In this document: one piece after another, positions 10,744 to 52,263 of the stretch | Numbering within the stretch: position 1 is the stretch's first letter | Layout of the letters: the number at the start of each line of letters is the position of its first letter | NCBI GenBank assembly: GCA_025175895.1 | Contig: CM046003.1 | Location: 48,540,335-48,604,334, forward strand | Origin: Wurfbainia villosa | Lineage: Eukaryota; Streptophyta; Magnoliopsida; Zingiberales; Zingiberaceae | Reading direction: 5' to 3' | Length of the DNA: 64,000 nucleotides | Notes under the pieces: generated by a model | What the model was told of the DNA's origin: nothing | The model's database searches: none | What the model saw: the letters and a program-made list of their open reading frames with translations, nothing else | Made by a program: the position numbers and the translations under genes

Positions 10744-12109
10744 TGTTGGATCGAAAGTGTCGCTAGAGGGGGGGGGTGAATAGCGATACGGTGTCGTTAA
10801 AAAAACTTTTGCAATAAGTAAAAAGCAAGTAGAGAGTGCACAGCGGAAATATAAAGTAGACAAGATATTTTTACGTGGTTCACAATCTTTCGATTGCTAA
10901 TCCACGGCCCTAGTGATCCTTGATCACGTACGGAGGGCAATTCACTAAAACCACTCCTCCTCGTTGGAAGTAGGACAGCGATCACAAAAGAAATCAAGGC
11001 AAAGGACACTCCCTTTCCTTGTTACGATTAAAGCACAAAGACAATTTAAAGAAGTAGAACTTAAATAAATATCACAACTCTTATAAGTAGAAGATGTAGC
11101 TTTCGTTGTCGTGACGCCGTCGTAGCAAATGTGAGTAGTAGTAAGCGGCGTTACGGCCGGCGTGTTGAGAGCTCTTGATTTCTTATCTTTTTGCTTGGCG
11201 TGAACATGTCTATTTATGGATATTGATCTATGAATTTAGACATAGGTAGTGTCCAAGGTGAGGTTCTTATCCCCCAAGTCTTGCTCATCCACATCCTTTG
11301 CGCCAACTCAAGGATGAGGTGCTTCATCCAACCACCTTGTGCCACAACTCAAGGATGAGGTGCTCATCCAACCACCTTGTGCCACCTCAAGGAGGCCTTC
11401 ACACCAACTTGTTGGAGCCATCCAACTTGTGCCACATCATGGGAGCCAACCATCTTGTGCCAACTCTCCTCATTTTGGGCGTCGAGCTTGATGGTGGTTT
11501 GCCAACCATCTTGTGCCAACTCACCTCATTTTGGGCGTCAACTTGATGATGGTTTGGATGTCCACCTTGATGCCACATCACCTAATTTTGGGGTCCAAGC
11601 TTGGTGATGGTTTGGATGTCCACCTTGATGCCACATCACCCTTTGTACCAAAACACGAGTCAAGTCCAAATTCACCCCTTGAAATTGAGCTCTTCTCGAA
11701 ATTTGGAACTAGACCAGTGATTGGTAGTAGTAAACGGTAGTCAAAGGGTTTTGGGGATACAAGTTAGCTTAAAATATAAAGTACGATGGTTCTAACCAAC
11801 TGATCTCGACCTAGACCTTCCATTGGAGGTATTAGGTCGGATCTACGCTTAACGTCCTTGCTTCGCTTTCACACGAGCTTACCTTGTAGCCTCGCTTCCG
11901 GTCTTCACCCGAGTACCTCGGCTTCCTCCGAAATCCCTCTGGCGTTGCCCGACCACCTCGGTTCCCACCGGGTGTCGCAGACCTTCCGCTCAACTTTAGC
12001 ATTTCTGCACACTTTATTGAGCTCGTAAGATAACAAATATACTCTTAACTATTGAGCCTTTTGCCATAATCAAAATATCGGTTCGACTTTGGTGCCCACT
12101 GCACCAACA
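10744..12109 (-). repeat. 5' LTR of the SIRE-like element
   Basis: This 1366-base LTR pairs with 3155-4495 and has the same TGTTGG...CCAACA ends. It carries the same internal tandem units (CAACCACCTTGTGCCAC and CCTCATTTTGGGCG) at about 11320-11640. It differs by small indels and a few substituted blocks near 11090-11150 and 11700-11760. The element's promoter should lie here, but I cannot place a TATA box with confidence. Confidence 0.92.
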
Positions 12110-12245
12110 GTATCTATATGCTCATGTTGCTTTTGCAACTCAGGAGTCATAGAAGCTAGCATAATACAACTTGCCATATTTGAGTCAGCAACATGTTTCT
12201 GATAAACTTTAGGCTATCTTCTCATTCTTGAGAACGATTATGGAT
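12110..12245 (-). pseudogene. Gag fragment of the copia element split by the SIRE-like insertion
   Basis: Immediately right of the GTATC duplication the minus strand reads KVYQKHVADSNMASCIML, then ASMTPELQKQHEHID. This is a typical copia (UBN2-type) gag segment. It joins in sense to the VYHLQELF stretch at about 3100-3150 on the other side of the insertion. This confirms that the 9-kb element landed in an older copia gag. Confidence 0.75.
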
Positions 12246-13620
12246 TGTTTTAATACTTATATATTTGCACATGATGAGATACCCAATAATTATGATCTAA
12301 TCATAATTTCTCTCATATTATATATCGTATTATAGACTTTAGTAGATGAATTTAAGATTCAATCATAAACATAGAAAATATACACTCAATTAGTGAATTT
12401 TATTAATAACATCTAAGACGATTGCCTTATGATACTTCTCAATTTTATCTAGTAAGCTCGATGGACAAGCCTAATAATTAGGTTGAGTAGTAGCCAATTT
12501 GATGAAACAGATGGACAATTGACAACGTTGCACCTCTTTATCTCTGACAATTACAGATATTAAGGTAGGTGACTATGGTGTAGTAGGCTGGAATGGAGGT
12601 GAGTAAGAGTTGTGATAATCATTTGTTCGCTCATATTTGTATAAGAAGTAGTACTTGATAGATGGACAAGAGAGGGAGGAATCAATCAATTAACTTCTAT
12701 TTTTGTGTTATTATTTACTTACTTCTCTTGTTGTTCACTATTTTTGTTATCACTTAAGTTTGATTTGAATGTCAAAGAATTCGTTGTGGTGTAGCGGACA
12801 TAATCTTCGTCTTAAATACACACCATATTGCTGACCCAAACAACAATAGATCCGAATAATCACCGATTTGATAAAATATCGACCCGTTAAAAAGATCAAT
12901 CTGGATTACTCACTAAAGTGAAAAGTTTATCCAAAATCTCACTTGTTGAAGCCTATAATTCCAAAGAACTCAACCCATCCTTAATCTTCTTGGACAGGAT
13001 CACTCTATATATTTTTGGATATATAATTATTTGAGAGTTATAACTCATGTAAATAAACTCCTCACAACTCTACTAATGCTACCTTGGTAGCTCGTCTAAT
13101 CGTCAAAATAATACATTTCTTTGCAGCAATTAAATTTGTCTGTCTATCTTATTAATAATATTCACAAAATGAATACTCAATTTCTTACTAGAGAATAGGT
13201 AGAACTCCAGATATTTGCTAATTGTTTGCAAACCATTTAAATTCATACATCCAAATATTTTTCTTACTCATAGTGATCTTAAAAATGTGAATGGAAAGAT
13301 ACATTTATAGAAATTTTCTCTCAAATGGAGTGACAACATATAAAACTGGACCGTTAGATTTCCGTTACGAGCGTTCTCCGATTTATTTAGATGATCAATA
13401 GATAGAGTCGGGTCATTCACTCTTAGAATTAGTCGAGCCGTCCACTCTTAGGATTAGTTGGACCCAAGGCATGGATACTTGGTGTCAACTAAAAAAAATA
13501 TGAATGAAAAAAAAAGATAAAATGGATGAAGGAGACTTTATTGTGTATGAGATTTTAGTCCCACATTGAAAAATTCAAAATTTAATGATTGATTTATATT
13601 GTTTCACAAATATATATATT
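12246..13620. other. Unassigned AT-rich DNA, probably retroelement-derived
   Basis: No coding frame or RNA gene is visible. It adjoins the decayed copia gag, so the first several hundred bases may be its 5' leader and LTR, but I could not find a matching second LTR. A small tandem duplication lies at 13412-13465, with two copies of a CACTCTTAGRATTAGT unit. The motif TTTTAGTCCCACATTG at about 13555 is frequent in plant intergenic DNA. Confidence 0.35.
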
Positions 13621-14940
13621 ATAAATAAATACATAGGGTAAACAGGGATGCAAATCTAGGGGGGCAAACTGCACAACCAAATTGGCTAATGTACGAACAT
13701 GATCATGGTTCGTGATTATATCCTAGAAAATAGAATTGCCCAATCGAATTCAATATTTTGTGATTATCGAGTCAAGTACTTAATAGATAATCTAAATTGA
13801 TTTATAATTTTAAATTTAAACTATTTTCATTGTATCTCCCAACATTGATTAAATTAGATCCATGCTAACTTTTTGTTCCAGATCAAGAATCCCCATAATA
13901 AAATTTTACTATTTGATGGTCTAACCATCAAGATTAAACTGCCAACCAAGAAAACATGTGAAGCGACAAGGTATATCTTCCCATCGTAACTTTACACTTG
14001 CTTTTGGTACGATGCTTAAGGGGTTAAATAATATTTAAGGATACTTAATTAATCAATTATCATTTAGCTCGTCAACCAGATAGTATTCTAGGATTTAATA
14101 TGCCTTGTAGGACTTTAATATAACCATTGAATTTTAAGATAAATCAGTCTAAATATTTTTAGCTGGCTAAGTTTTGGTAAATCATTTTTTTAATTAGTAC
14201 TAGATATTCAGGTTTTAGGCCCAATAAATTTTGAGATGGATGATCCGATTTCATGGAATTTTTTTGCTGACCATCTAGATAAATCGGAAAGCATTCGCAA
14301 TGGACAATCTAATGGTCCAATGTCTAATAGGTTGTCATTTTATTTGAAAGAAAATTTCTATCAATGCATTAGACTTGAGGATTGACTTTCAATGTCTAAT
14401 TTTATATCAATAGTGTTTTGTGTTGCACCGTAATTTCAGAGATAAATTTTGATAAATCATTGACATCATTGACAATTAGTTTAAATGACGTTTCTGATTT
14501 ATAATATTTTAGAATTATATATAAATAAAGGCATTAAAGTTTTATTATATATATATTTTTAACAAAAAGTAGTTCCAAATTTAAGACTATATAATTAATC
14601 ATTTTTATTGCCTAAGAGATGGAAGATAATGATTTTTTTTTTTTACGAAAAATGACATATACTTGAATGAGTGTTTTTTTAACATGAAGTTATGGATCGA
14701 AAAAGAATTCTTTGCCCCGCGGGTATAATGCGATGGAAAATGATAGGACATTTTTTTATATTATGAGGATTTGATTTTCTTCATAGATGGTTCATTCGAA
14801 CCATTTGCACCGTTGAATTTTAGTTTTTAGTGATTGGATAAAATTTTTTATTTGGGATCGAATTGTTCATTTCAGAATTAGTCAGATAAAAAATATAAAT
14901 ATTTAAGTATTATATGATGATTTTTAAAACAATGAATTTT
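13621..14940. other. AT-rich 5' flank of TAF2, no gene seen
   Basis: This is low-complexity, AT-rich sequence with poly-T runs (for example near 14632-14645) and no open frame with a recognisable domain. Distal regulatory sites of TAF2 could be here, but nothing in the sequence marks them. Confidence 0.4.
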
Positions 14941-15126
14941 AGTTGGTCCAATTTGAGCCAAATGGACCATATAATGAACGAGCCAGAGTCTTCCCAGTAG
15001 CCGAATCCCTCGCAGCAGGTCCGTGGAGCTCGAGTCTCAGCGGGAGAGGAAAAGCTCAAGCAAACTCTCAGGTGCGCGTCCCCCGGTCTCCTCGCTCTCT
15101 CTCTCCTGCCCATCTCCGGGGCCCCA
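14941..15126 (+). promoter_or_regulatory. TAF2: Probable TAF2 core promoter and 5' UTR
   Basis: Base composition switches from AT-rich to GC-rich at about 14975. An imperfect hairpin, TGGTCCA (14944-14950) with TGGACCA (14963-14969), abuts TATAATG at 14970, a possible TATA-like box about 157 bases before the ATG. A pyrimidine-rich CTCTCTCTCTCCTGCCC tract at about 15092-15112 is typical of plant leaders. The transcription start itself cannot be read from the sequence. Confidence 0.35.
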
Positions 15127-45234
<30,108 letters not shown>

Positions 45235-45473
45235 GTATGAGCCCCTTATGTATTTCACCCTTTTTCCCTTTGACGCATTATTTATTTCTCAAGTATTTAA
45301 GACACTTTTATATCTGTTGCATGTATTTCATAGTACATAGATGGCATGTGCGAAGATTCCTTTAGTTATGAAATTAAGCAGGGAACAACACTGGAAAGTC
45401 AATATATTGAGTGATACTTGCTATGGTTTCAAAAAGCATATGCAAATGATATGTGATCTTTCCCATTGCATAG
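45235..45473 (+). other. Start of TAF2 intron 8
   Basis: This is the intron sequence up to the first LTR of the copia element at 45474. The open frame at 45341-45535 runs across the LTR boundary and has no TAF2 similarity, so it is not an exon. Confidence 0.6.
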
Positions 45474-45715
45474 TGAAGAAACCTGCTGAGATAGATGAGA
45501 AAGAGAGAACTAATCTTCTATTTCTCAATTCTTGAATGAATTTGTACAAAAGGATCATTGTTTATTTATACACTTCTTCCTTAATTAATTATGGAATGAA
45601 ATAAATTAAATAAATGTCTAAATCAACCTATCCATATTTATCTGCCCAAATAAGGTCTCCCTATAAAAGCTGCCCATAATATCTAATCCTATCCATATTT
45701 ACAATATATTATATA
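45474..45715 (-). repeat. 3' LTR of copia element B
   Basis: It matches 57654-57902 through the shared core AGAGAGAACTAATCTTCTAT to CATATTTACAATATATT. The inner border is set by the CTCTCCCTCAAGTTG polypurine tract (minus-strand sense) that follows. Confidence 0.85.
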
Positions 45716-46836
45716 CTCTCCCTCAAGTTGGATTGTACATATTGTACATTCCCAACTTGTTACATAGTTCTTCAAAGTTGATCGTTAGGAGAGCTTTTTT
45801 AAGTATGTCCGCGATTTGATGTCGCGAAGGAATATATGAGATTTCCATAGCTCTTTTTGCCATGTTTTCTAAAATGAAGTGTCCATCAATTTTTATGTGT
45901 TTCGTTCTGTCATGGTGAATAGGATTCTTCGCAATGCTGATTGTTGCTAAATTGTCACATTGTAGTTTAATAACTTTATTTGTGATTATTTCGAGTTCTT
46001 TTAGGATTCTGCGAATCCATATTCCTTCACAAATTCCGAGTGCAAGAACTCTAAATTTTGCTTCAGCACTACTTGTAATCACAAATTGTTTTTTACTTCT
46101 CCATATTACTAAATTATTTGAGACATACGTGCAGTAGCCCAAGTCGATTGTCTATCTGTAAGATCCCCGACCCAGTCTGCCTCTGAGTACAAATGTATAT
46201 CTCGACCTTCATTCTTTCTCAATAGTAATCCTTTGCTTGGAGTACTCTTGAAGTATCTCAAGATTTTGTAAACATCGTTCATGTGTTCTTCTGTAGGACT
46301 ATTCATAAATAGACTCACCACACTGATAGGAAACACGATATCAGGTCGTGTGTGGGATAGACAGATGAAGCGTCCTACAAGTCGTTGATATCTCCCCCCT
46401 TGTCTACTAGTGCATGGTCTTTTCTAGAGCCAATTTTGTTGGAAGCATCCATCGGAGTATCCATAGGCTTGCACCCAAACATACCTATTTCTTTTAGTAG
46501 GTCCAATGTGTATTTATGTTGTGAGAAGAATATTCCATGTTTAGATCCAACCAATTCCATGCCAAGAAAGAATTTTAGATTTTTAAGATGTTTAATATCA
46601 AATTTCCGAGCGAGAATAGATTTGCGATTTCTTTCTTATTATCACCGGTGATGATGATATCATCGACATAAACAACAAGTATGGTTTTTCAGGAGAGATT
46701 TTCACAAATAAAGTGTTATCTGCTTAACACTAAGTGCATTCATACTTTGTCATAGAAGTAGCAAACTTATTATACCATGCCCTGGGAGATTGCTTAAGAC
46801 CATATAATAACTTGTGAAGCTTATATACCTTGTTAT
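45716..46836 (-). pseudogene. Copia element B: RT C-terminal half and RNase H
   Basis: On the minus strand, LLYGLKQSPRAWYNK (about 46750-46800) resumes the RT after the nested insertion. The catalytic box VVYVDDIIITG lies at about 46645-46685, followed by HKYTLDLLKEIGMFGCKPMD (46375-46560). RNase H follows with YSEADWVGDLTDRQST (46109-46336), then SAEAKFRVLALGICE and NPIHHDRTKHIKIDGHFI (45723-46142), near the element's end. The YVDD box is intact, but several frame breaks separate the pieces. Confidence 0.87.
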
Positions 46837-48972
46837 TGTTAGGAGGAGATTGTTGGTGTTGGTGCAGTCAACTTCAGATCAAGGTTGACTAAGCTCGAGT
46901 GAGACTCGAATTTGAGTTGAGTTTCGATGTTTGGCAATATGACAATATGGGTGAGGATATGATTATAAGATGGTATGGGACATCCCTAGTCATAGGGATA
47001 AGAGTGTTGATATGACGAGAAGTCAAGTAAGTCAAGATTGATCAGAGACTTGACGAGTGAAGTCCAACCGGAATTAACGAGTGAGAAATCCAAGTCGGTC
47101 AAGAAAACTAGACATTTGGTGGTTGGAAGTCCAATTGGGAGTTGGCGAGTGAGAAATCCAAGTCGATAAAAGAAGATTGGCCACTTGGTGATGAAAAGTC
47201 TATCTAGGAGTTGGCAAGTGTGAATTCCAGGTAGGTCAAGGTTGACCGAATACTTGGTATAGAGAGGAAAGTCTAAGTAGGTTAAGCAAGACAGGATGCT
47301 TGGTGTTGGAAAAGTCCTTGCAGGTCTGGAGACTAGATGCAAGGCAAAGAAAGTCCAAACAGATCAAGGAGGACTGGATGTTTGGTGAAATGAAGCCTTA
47401 GCAGGTCAAGGTAATCGGATGACTAGGCAAGTGAAGTCTTGACAGGTCAGGGTGACTGTTGCTTGGCAAGTCATGGCAGGTCAAGGTGACTGGATGACTA
47501 GGTAAGTGAAGTTCCGGCAGGTCAAGGTGACCGTGCTTGGCAAGTAAAGTCTCGAAAGGTCAGGGTGACTGTGCTTGACAAGTAAAGTCTCGGCAGGTTA
47601 AGTCACCTGCTTAGCAGGTGAAGTCCCGGTAGGTCGAGGTGACCTTACTTGGCAAGAGAAGTCTTAGTAGGTCACGGTTGATCGGATGCTAGGTAAGGGA
47701 GGTTCCTACAGAACAAGAGTGATCGGATGCTGGACGAGAAAAATCCTGGTAGGTTGAGGTCAACTAGGTACCAAGTGAAGCGAGAGTTAGCTTAGGATAA
47801 GCTAAGACTGAAGTATCAATCGACTGGTGGTCTGTATCAGTCAACTAGACAATCGGGAGATGACATTCATGAGTTACGTACTCGGGAAGCTTGGATGAGT
47901 GCTCGGGCATCAACTGGTGGCCTTGATCAGTCGACTGGTTGGCAATGTGGAAGTAACAGTGCTCGGGGTGCTCGGGCGTTGGGAGTTGAGTGCTCAAGCG
48001 ACGGAGAACTCAGCGCTCGGGCGTGAGCACTGAGGACTCGGTGCTCGGGCATGCGAGGGGTTGGTGCTCAGGCACGTGAGGAATCAACGCTCAGGAAAAG
48101 TGCTCGGGCAATAAGAAGCGGCACTCGACGAGTAATGCTCGGGCAACGAGCAAGGTGCTCGGACGCACGATGTCAGTGCTCGGGCGACTGTGGTGCTTGA
48201 GAAAATGAGAAATCGGATGCTTGACTTTGCAGTTGACTGTTGTGGTGAAGCAATCAATTGGTTGAAGGGAAGAGTAAGGTATCGAGTGCTTGGACAACCA
48301 TGGAGCTCGGGATGGGAAACTTGGTGCTCGGGAAAGTTACCACGCAGTAGTCGACTAGCTGCAATATCAAGCGAACACAAACCTGCGGAATCAACTGGCC
48401 AGTTCAACTGGTGGCTAAATAGTCGACTGATCGACTGAAATCTGACGTGGATTGAGCCGTTTTGAGCAAACGGTTGAGTGACCAGTCAATTGGTAGGCGA
48501 AAATCAGCCTATGCAGAGCTTATAAACGGAGGACTTGGTGAAGTTTTCAGATGCCGATTTCTTAGAGACTTTGAAGGGGATTAGTTGTTGCAATTCGGAC
48601 CTTTAAGGAATTTCCACAACGGTCAAAAGCATTCTTGTGTAAAGTGTTTTATTACTGTATTTTAGTTTGTTTTATTTCTTTACACTTTTTTGGTTGTATC
48701 CATTGTAAGAATAGGCTGTAAGAGGTTTCTTCGCCTTTGGAAGTATCCGAGAAGGAGGAAGTATAGTGGTGGTACATCGTTAGAAGCTAAGTCATGGAGT
48801 AGGAATCAGAGATTCCAAACCATGTAAAATCCAAGTGTTATATGCTTGTGTTAAATTTGTTTGTGTTATGTTTCCGCTGCATATAATGTTTGCAGATAAG
48901 CACGACGCAATCGAGAAAACGAGATCGAGACGCTATTCACCCCATCTTTTTAGCGCAATAGCAGTCCTAACA
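46837..48972 (+). repeat. 5' LTR of gag-only element D
   Basis: This 2136-base LTR is built largely of repeats. About six or more copies of a roughly 40-base unit (GGCAAGTGAAGTCTCGGCAG, then GTCAAGGTGACCG) lie at 47230-47660. About a dozen GTGCTCGGGCG motifs lie at 47890-48190, and CAGTCGACTGG motifs lie at 47820-48430. It ends GCAGTCCTAACA. A likely promoter part lies near the end, but no TATA box is certain. Confidence 0.85.
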
Positions 48973-48974
48973 AG

Positions 48975-48986
48975 TGGTGTCAGAGC
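48975..48986 (+). promoter_or_regulatory. Primer-binding site of element D
   Basis: TGGTGTCAGAGC, two bases after the 5' LTR, differs at one position from the initiator tRNA-Met site TGGTATCAGAGC used by the other elements here. Confidence 0.75.
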
Positions 48987-49050
48987 AAGATCGCTCTTCC
49001 ACGGACTGATCGCCGAGGGAGCACTAAAGCTAGAGGAGCAGTGGATAAGA

Positions 49051-50560
49051 ATGGAATTTCAAGATGGATTTAGGCTCAACACAAGGTTTCCACCTTACGG
49101 GCTAAGAGAAATTGATCAATGGAGAGTGAAAATTGAGATGTTCTTTTAAATAAACATCAAAGAGTGGTTCGCCCTAACACAGGGTTTCGAGGCTCCAAAG
49201 GATAAGAAAGAAAAGATTCTCAAAATGAGCAAGTGGGTCGAGGAACACACCTTGAGATATGAGGCTAATGATAAGGTAACCAGAATTTTAGTTAATTTAA
49301 TATCTAATAATATTTTATGTAAATTAGGGAAGTTCAAGGATGTTAAGGAATTATGGAGTAAGGTTGCTAAGCTCCATGAAGAACCTTCTTTGACCCAAGA
49401 TGATGGTAAGTCTGAGGAAGAAGGCATATCATTTGTAGACCTTGAAGATTTGAAAGTTGAGAGGTGCTCAACATCCAAAATGGAAGAGGTTGTAGAAGTC
49501 TCCACTTCTAGGATTGAGGGGGTGATTAAATCATCAACACCGGAGCAAGAGGAGCCCTCAACATCTGAGAATGACGAAGAACTCGACCACGTTTCCCCTT
49601 ACCACCAAGGAAGGTAACTCAAACTCGAGTCCTAAAAATAAAGATTATATAATATGGTTTGAATGTAGGGAGAAAGGACATTATAAGAGGAAATGCCCAA
49701 GCTTAATCAAGAAAAAAACTCAAGTGGTACCAAAGGCAAAGGAAAAGTCCAAGGAGGCCAGAGCCCTAGTACGTAAAGGAAAGGAACACTTAGTGTGCTT
49801 TTCATGAAACCAAAATATCGGAACTAATGTCCAAGGGATAGGCATCCAACGAAGGACAAAGGAAAGAGCTCAAGTGTAGGGGGAGTTACTAAGGTAAGGT
49901 CCAAGGTATCTCTTCATAATGCACTTTTAATTTATCATGGTGAAATACATGCTAGTGATAAGTTTTATCTTTTAGGTGCTCAACATCATGATAGTAGGCC
50001 TAAGGACAACTCTAGAGTTATTAGCTCAAGAACTACCCTATATAAGGAAAATATTAGAACCCTTAGAGGTAGACCTACTTTACATAAGAATAAAAAAACC
50101 TAGGCAATAATCCAAAGAAGATTAGACACATGCCCAAGAGAAAGAATGCCCAAAGAAACAATGGACAAATAAAATTTAAGACATTAAAGGAAGAAAATTA
50201 AGTTTTGAGGTCAAGCTTGATAAATTAGAGAAGATCCTTAAAAGGATGGAAAATATGCTTAAGGGGTCAAAAACACTAAATCTAGGTTTAGGTAGGCAAG
50301 AGCTATCTAGGGACAAAAAGGGTTTGAGATATAAACCTAAGTCCAAGGAAAATATAATATCTTATCATAAGGTTCCATATAGTTATGAAACTAAGCCTAT
50401 GTATAGGAGTGTCAAAGTTAGAGCTAACCTTGATGAGAGTCAAATGACTAAGGTTTATAAGAAGTCTAGAAGAGTCATTAGGAAGGTATCAAGGGAGGTT
50501 ATCCCTAGTGAATACTTGGAATACCTAAGGAGCTCCAATAGGTATTGAGTTCCTAGAAGT
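49051..50560 (+). pseudogene. SIRE-like gag of element D, decayed
   Basis: The first block, REIDQWRVKIEMFF, is cut by an in-frame TAA at 49147-49149, then resumes in the same frame as INIKEWFALTQGFEAP, with KFKDVKELWSKVAKLHEEP in the capsid region (49225-49617). A frameshift near 49590-49617 leads to the zinc knuckle at about 49655-49700, reading WFECREKGHYKRKC, in which the first Cys of the CCHC set is Trp. The C-terminal frame (50246-50548) ends SSNRY, a stop, then VPRSVIF, like the WVPK motif of the SIRE-type gag at 8769-9050 with the Trp codon turned into a stop. The copy is non-functional. No pol follows. Confidence 0.75.
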
Positions 50561-52263
50561 GTGATCTTTTCACATTAGAAGGGTATAGGGTGTGTCAACC
50601 TAAAATAGAAAAGTAGTTAATCTAATCATAGTAGAGTTGATACTCTAGAGCATTTTTAAGGTATAGTTAATACTTTAAAAATAAAATTAGAATGATATCC
50701 TAAAAGATGTTAAAATGTGCCGATGGAAAACGAAGTTTGAAAATTGATTATAATTGACATAATTAGATAAAAGTCAATAGTGTGCAAAGTGGGGGGTTTT
50801 GGCACACTCGAGGGAGTTAGTTCGTCATTATGTCAAATTGAGTATTTGATATAATTATAGCAAATGACAAATAGATTGAAGAATTAGGTATTGTTTTGTT
50901 TTTATTTTATATATTTGCCACCCTCCATGTTATGACATCATGTATCAATTGAGTATTTAGAACATGTCATGTTAATACTTAGGTTGATTTTTATTATGTC
51001 ATGATCTCATGCATCATTGACAATGCTTTTAACTTATGCACATTTAATATGTCATGATCATATTCATGCATTGTTTATCAAATTGAAATTAAGGACAAAT
51101 GATAATATTTGACATCCAAGTAGGATGATCAAATTAGGATGCCTAGATAGCAATGCATGATCCCTTAACTTAGGGAAGAACTAATCCATATCTCACAAAG
51201 ATTATAGGATGTGTATTGAAATATTTTAGACACATGTGAGATGTTAGATAAATGAATTAAGTTCAAGGTACTCATATGTTGCATCAAAATAAACTCAAAC
51301 TCATCAAATCATATGGAGAAATCACGAGGAAAGCTAATGTACAAGTCATGTACACTTGGTCTCTAGATCATGATTGAAAATGAGTCTTGAAAACACTTTT
51401 AAAATCACTTTAGAAAATCTTGATGAAGTATATCTTTTGATATGAATCACTATTGATGACATTGTAATAAAGCTATTTAAAACATTGAAGTTTTTAATGG
51501 TTTTCAATTTTATATCATTCTTTGACAATAATGAAATTTTTATAGAAAATTATTTTTCTCCCATAATATTTGAAATAAATAATGTCTATATAAAATTTCT
51601 AGATTTTTCGAAAATCATAGAATTATTTATGCATTTTCCAAATTGGTTTAAAAATTGATTTATGAAAAATTTCAAAAACCAATCGACTGAGGGGTCTCCC
51701 AGTCGACTGGTACTAGGAGTAGTCGATTGATCAAGCTTGTTTTTGGCTAAACAAGGCGGCTTAGCCATTAAATATCTACTCTAGGTTAGTTTAACTAATT
51801 CTAACCCTTTAATATGCTTAGATAAGCATAGGAAGGGTGAGAGTTTCAGTGAAAATGAATATGAGAGTTAATTATGGTAAGAATCAAATTTTAAGGGATG
51901 TTAAAGTTCAAGGTTGAACTCTTGCCCCTATTTTTGAAGTTCAGAATTCCTATAGGCTTAGGATCTCTCCCAAGACATTGTTGGTGCAATGGCAAAGGGG
52001 GAGGTTGTCCATCAAGACATGTTAGATGAATTTTGAAAAAGGGGAGAATGAAAAATTGTGAAGAGGTTGTCTTTCATTGTGTGATAAGGATTTTATCACT
52101 AAGGAGAATGAAGAGTTGAAGATGAAGGAAAAGAGGGAGAATGAGTTAAGTCAGGAAAGAGTTTTTGATATATATCAAAGGGGGAGAATGAAACCTTCAT
52201 TATGGTTTGGCATAAGAAGCAAGTTGGGCTTATGGAATAGCCTAATTTTAAAATATTGTCAAA
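50561..52263 (+). other. Noncoding interior of element D
   Basis: This is 1.7 kb of AT-rich sequence without pol-like frames on either strand. It includes CAATCGACTG and CAGTCGACTGG motifs at about 51680-51735. It ends in a purine-rich AAAAAGAGAGA stretch at 52268-52278 next to the 3' LTR, probably the polypurine tract or the mutated LTR start. Confidence 0.6.

Larger units (their letters stand above)
3155..12109 (-). mobile_element. SIRE/Maximus-like Ty1/copia retrotransposon, nearly full length
   Basis: The element is bounded by two LTRs (3155-4495 and 10744-12109) that start TGTTGG and end CCAACA. It is flanked by the 5-base duplication GTATC (3150-3154 and 12110-12114). It lies on the minus strand. 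The primer-binding site TGGTATCAGAGC (initiator tRNA-Met type) abuts the right LTR. The domain order from right to left is gag with a zinc knuckle, protease, integrase, reverse transcriptase, RNase H, then about 850 bases of 3' noncoding DNA. This order is copia type. The RT motif block YVDDIIFG with MESEFEMN and FFLGLQIKQ fits the SIRE/Maximus lineage. The coding region is broken by many stops and frameshifts, so it is not autonomous. The two LTRs align nearly base for base with short indels, which suggests a fairly recent insertion. Confidence 0.92.

Noticed and set aside
45341..45535. 64-codon open frame right after exon 8, possible exon 9 of TAF2
   Set aside because: It has no similarity to the expected next TAF2 segment, lacks a matching phase and acceptor, and its end lies inside the LTR that starts at 45474.
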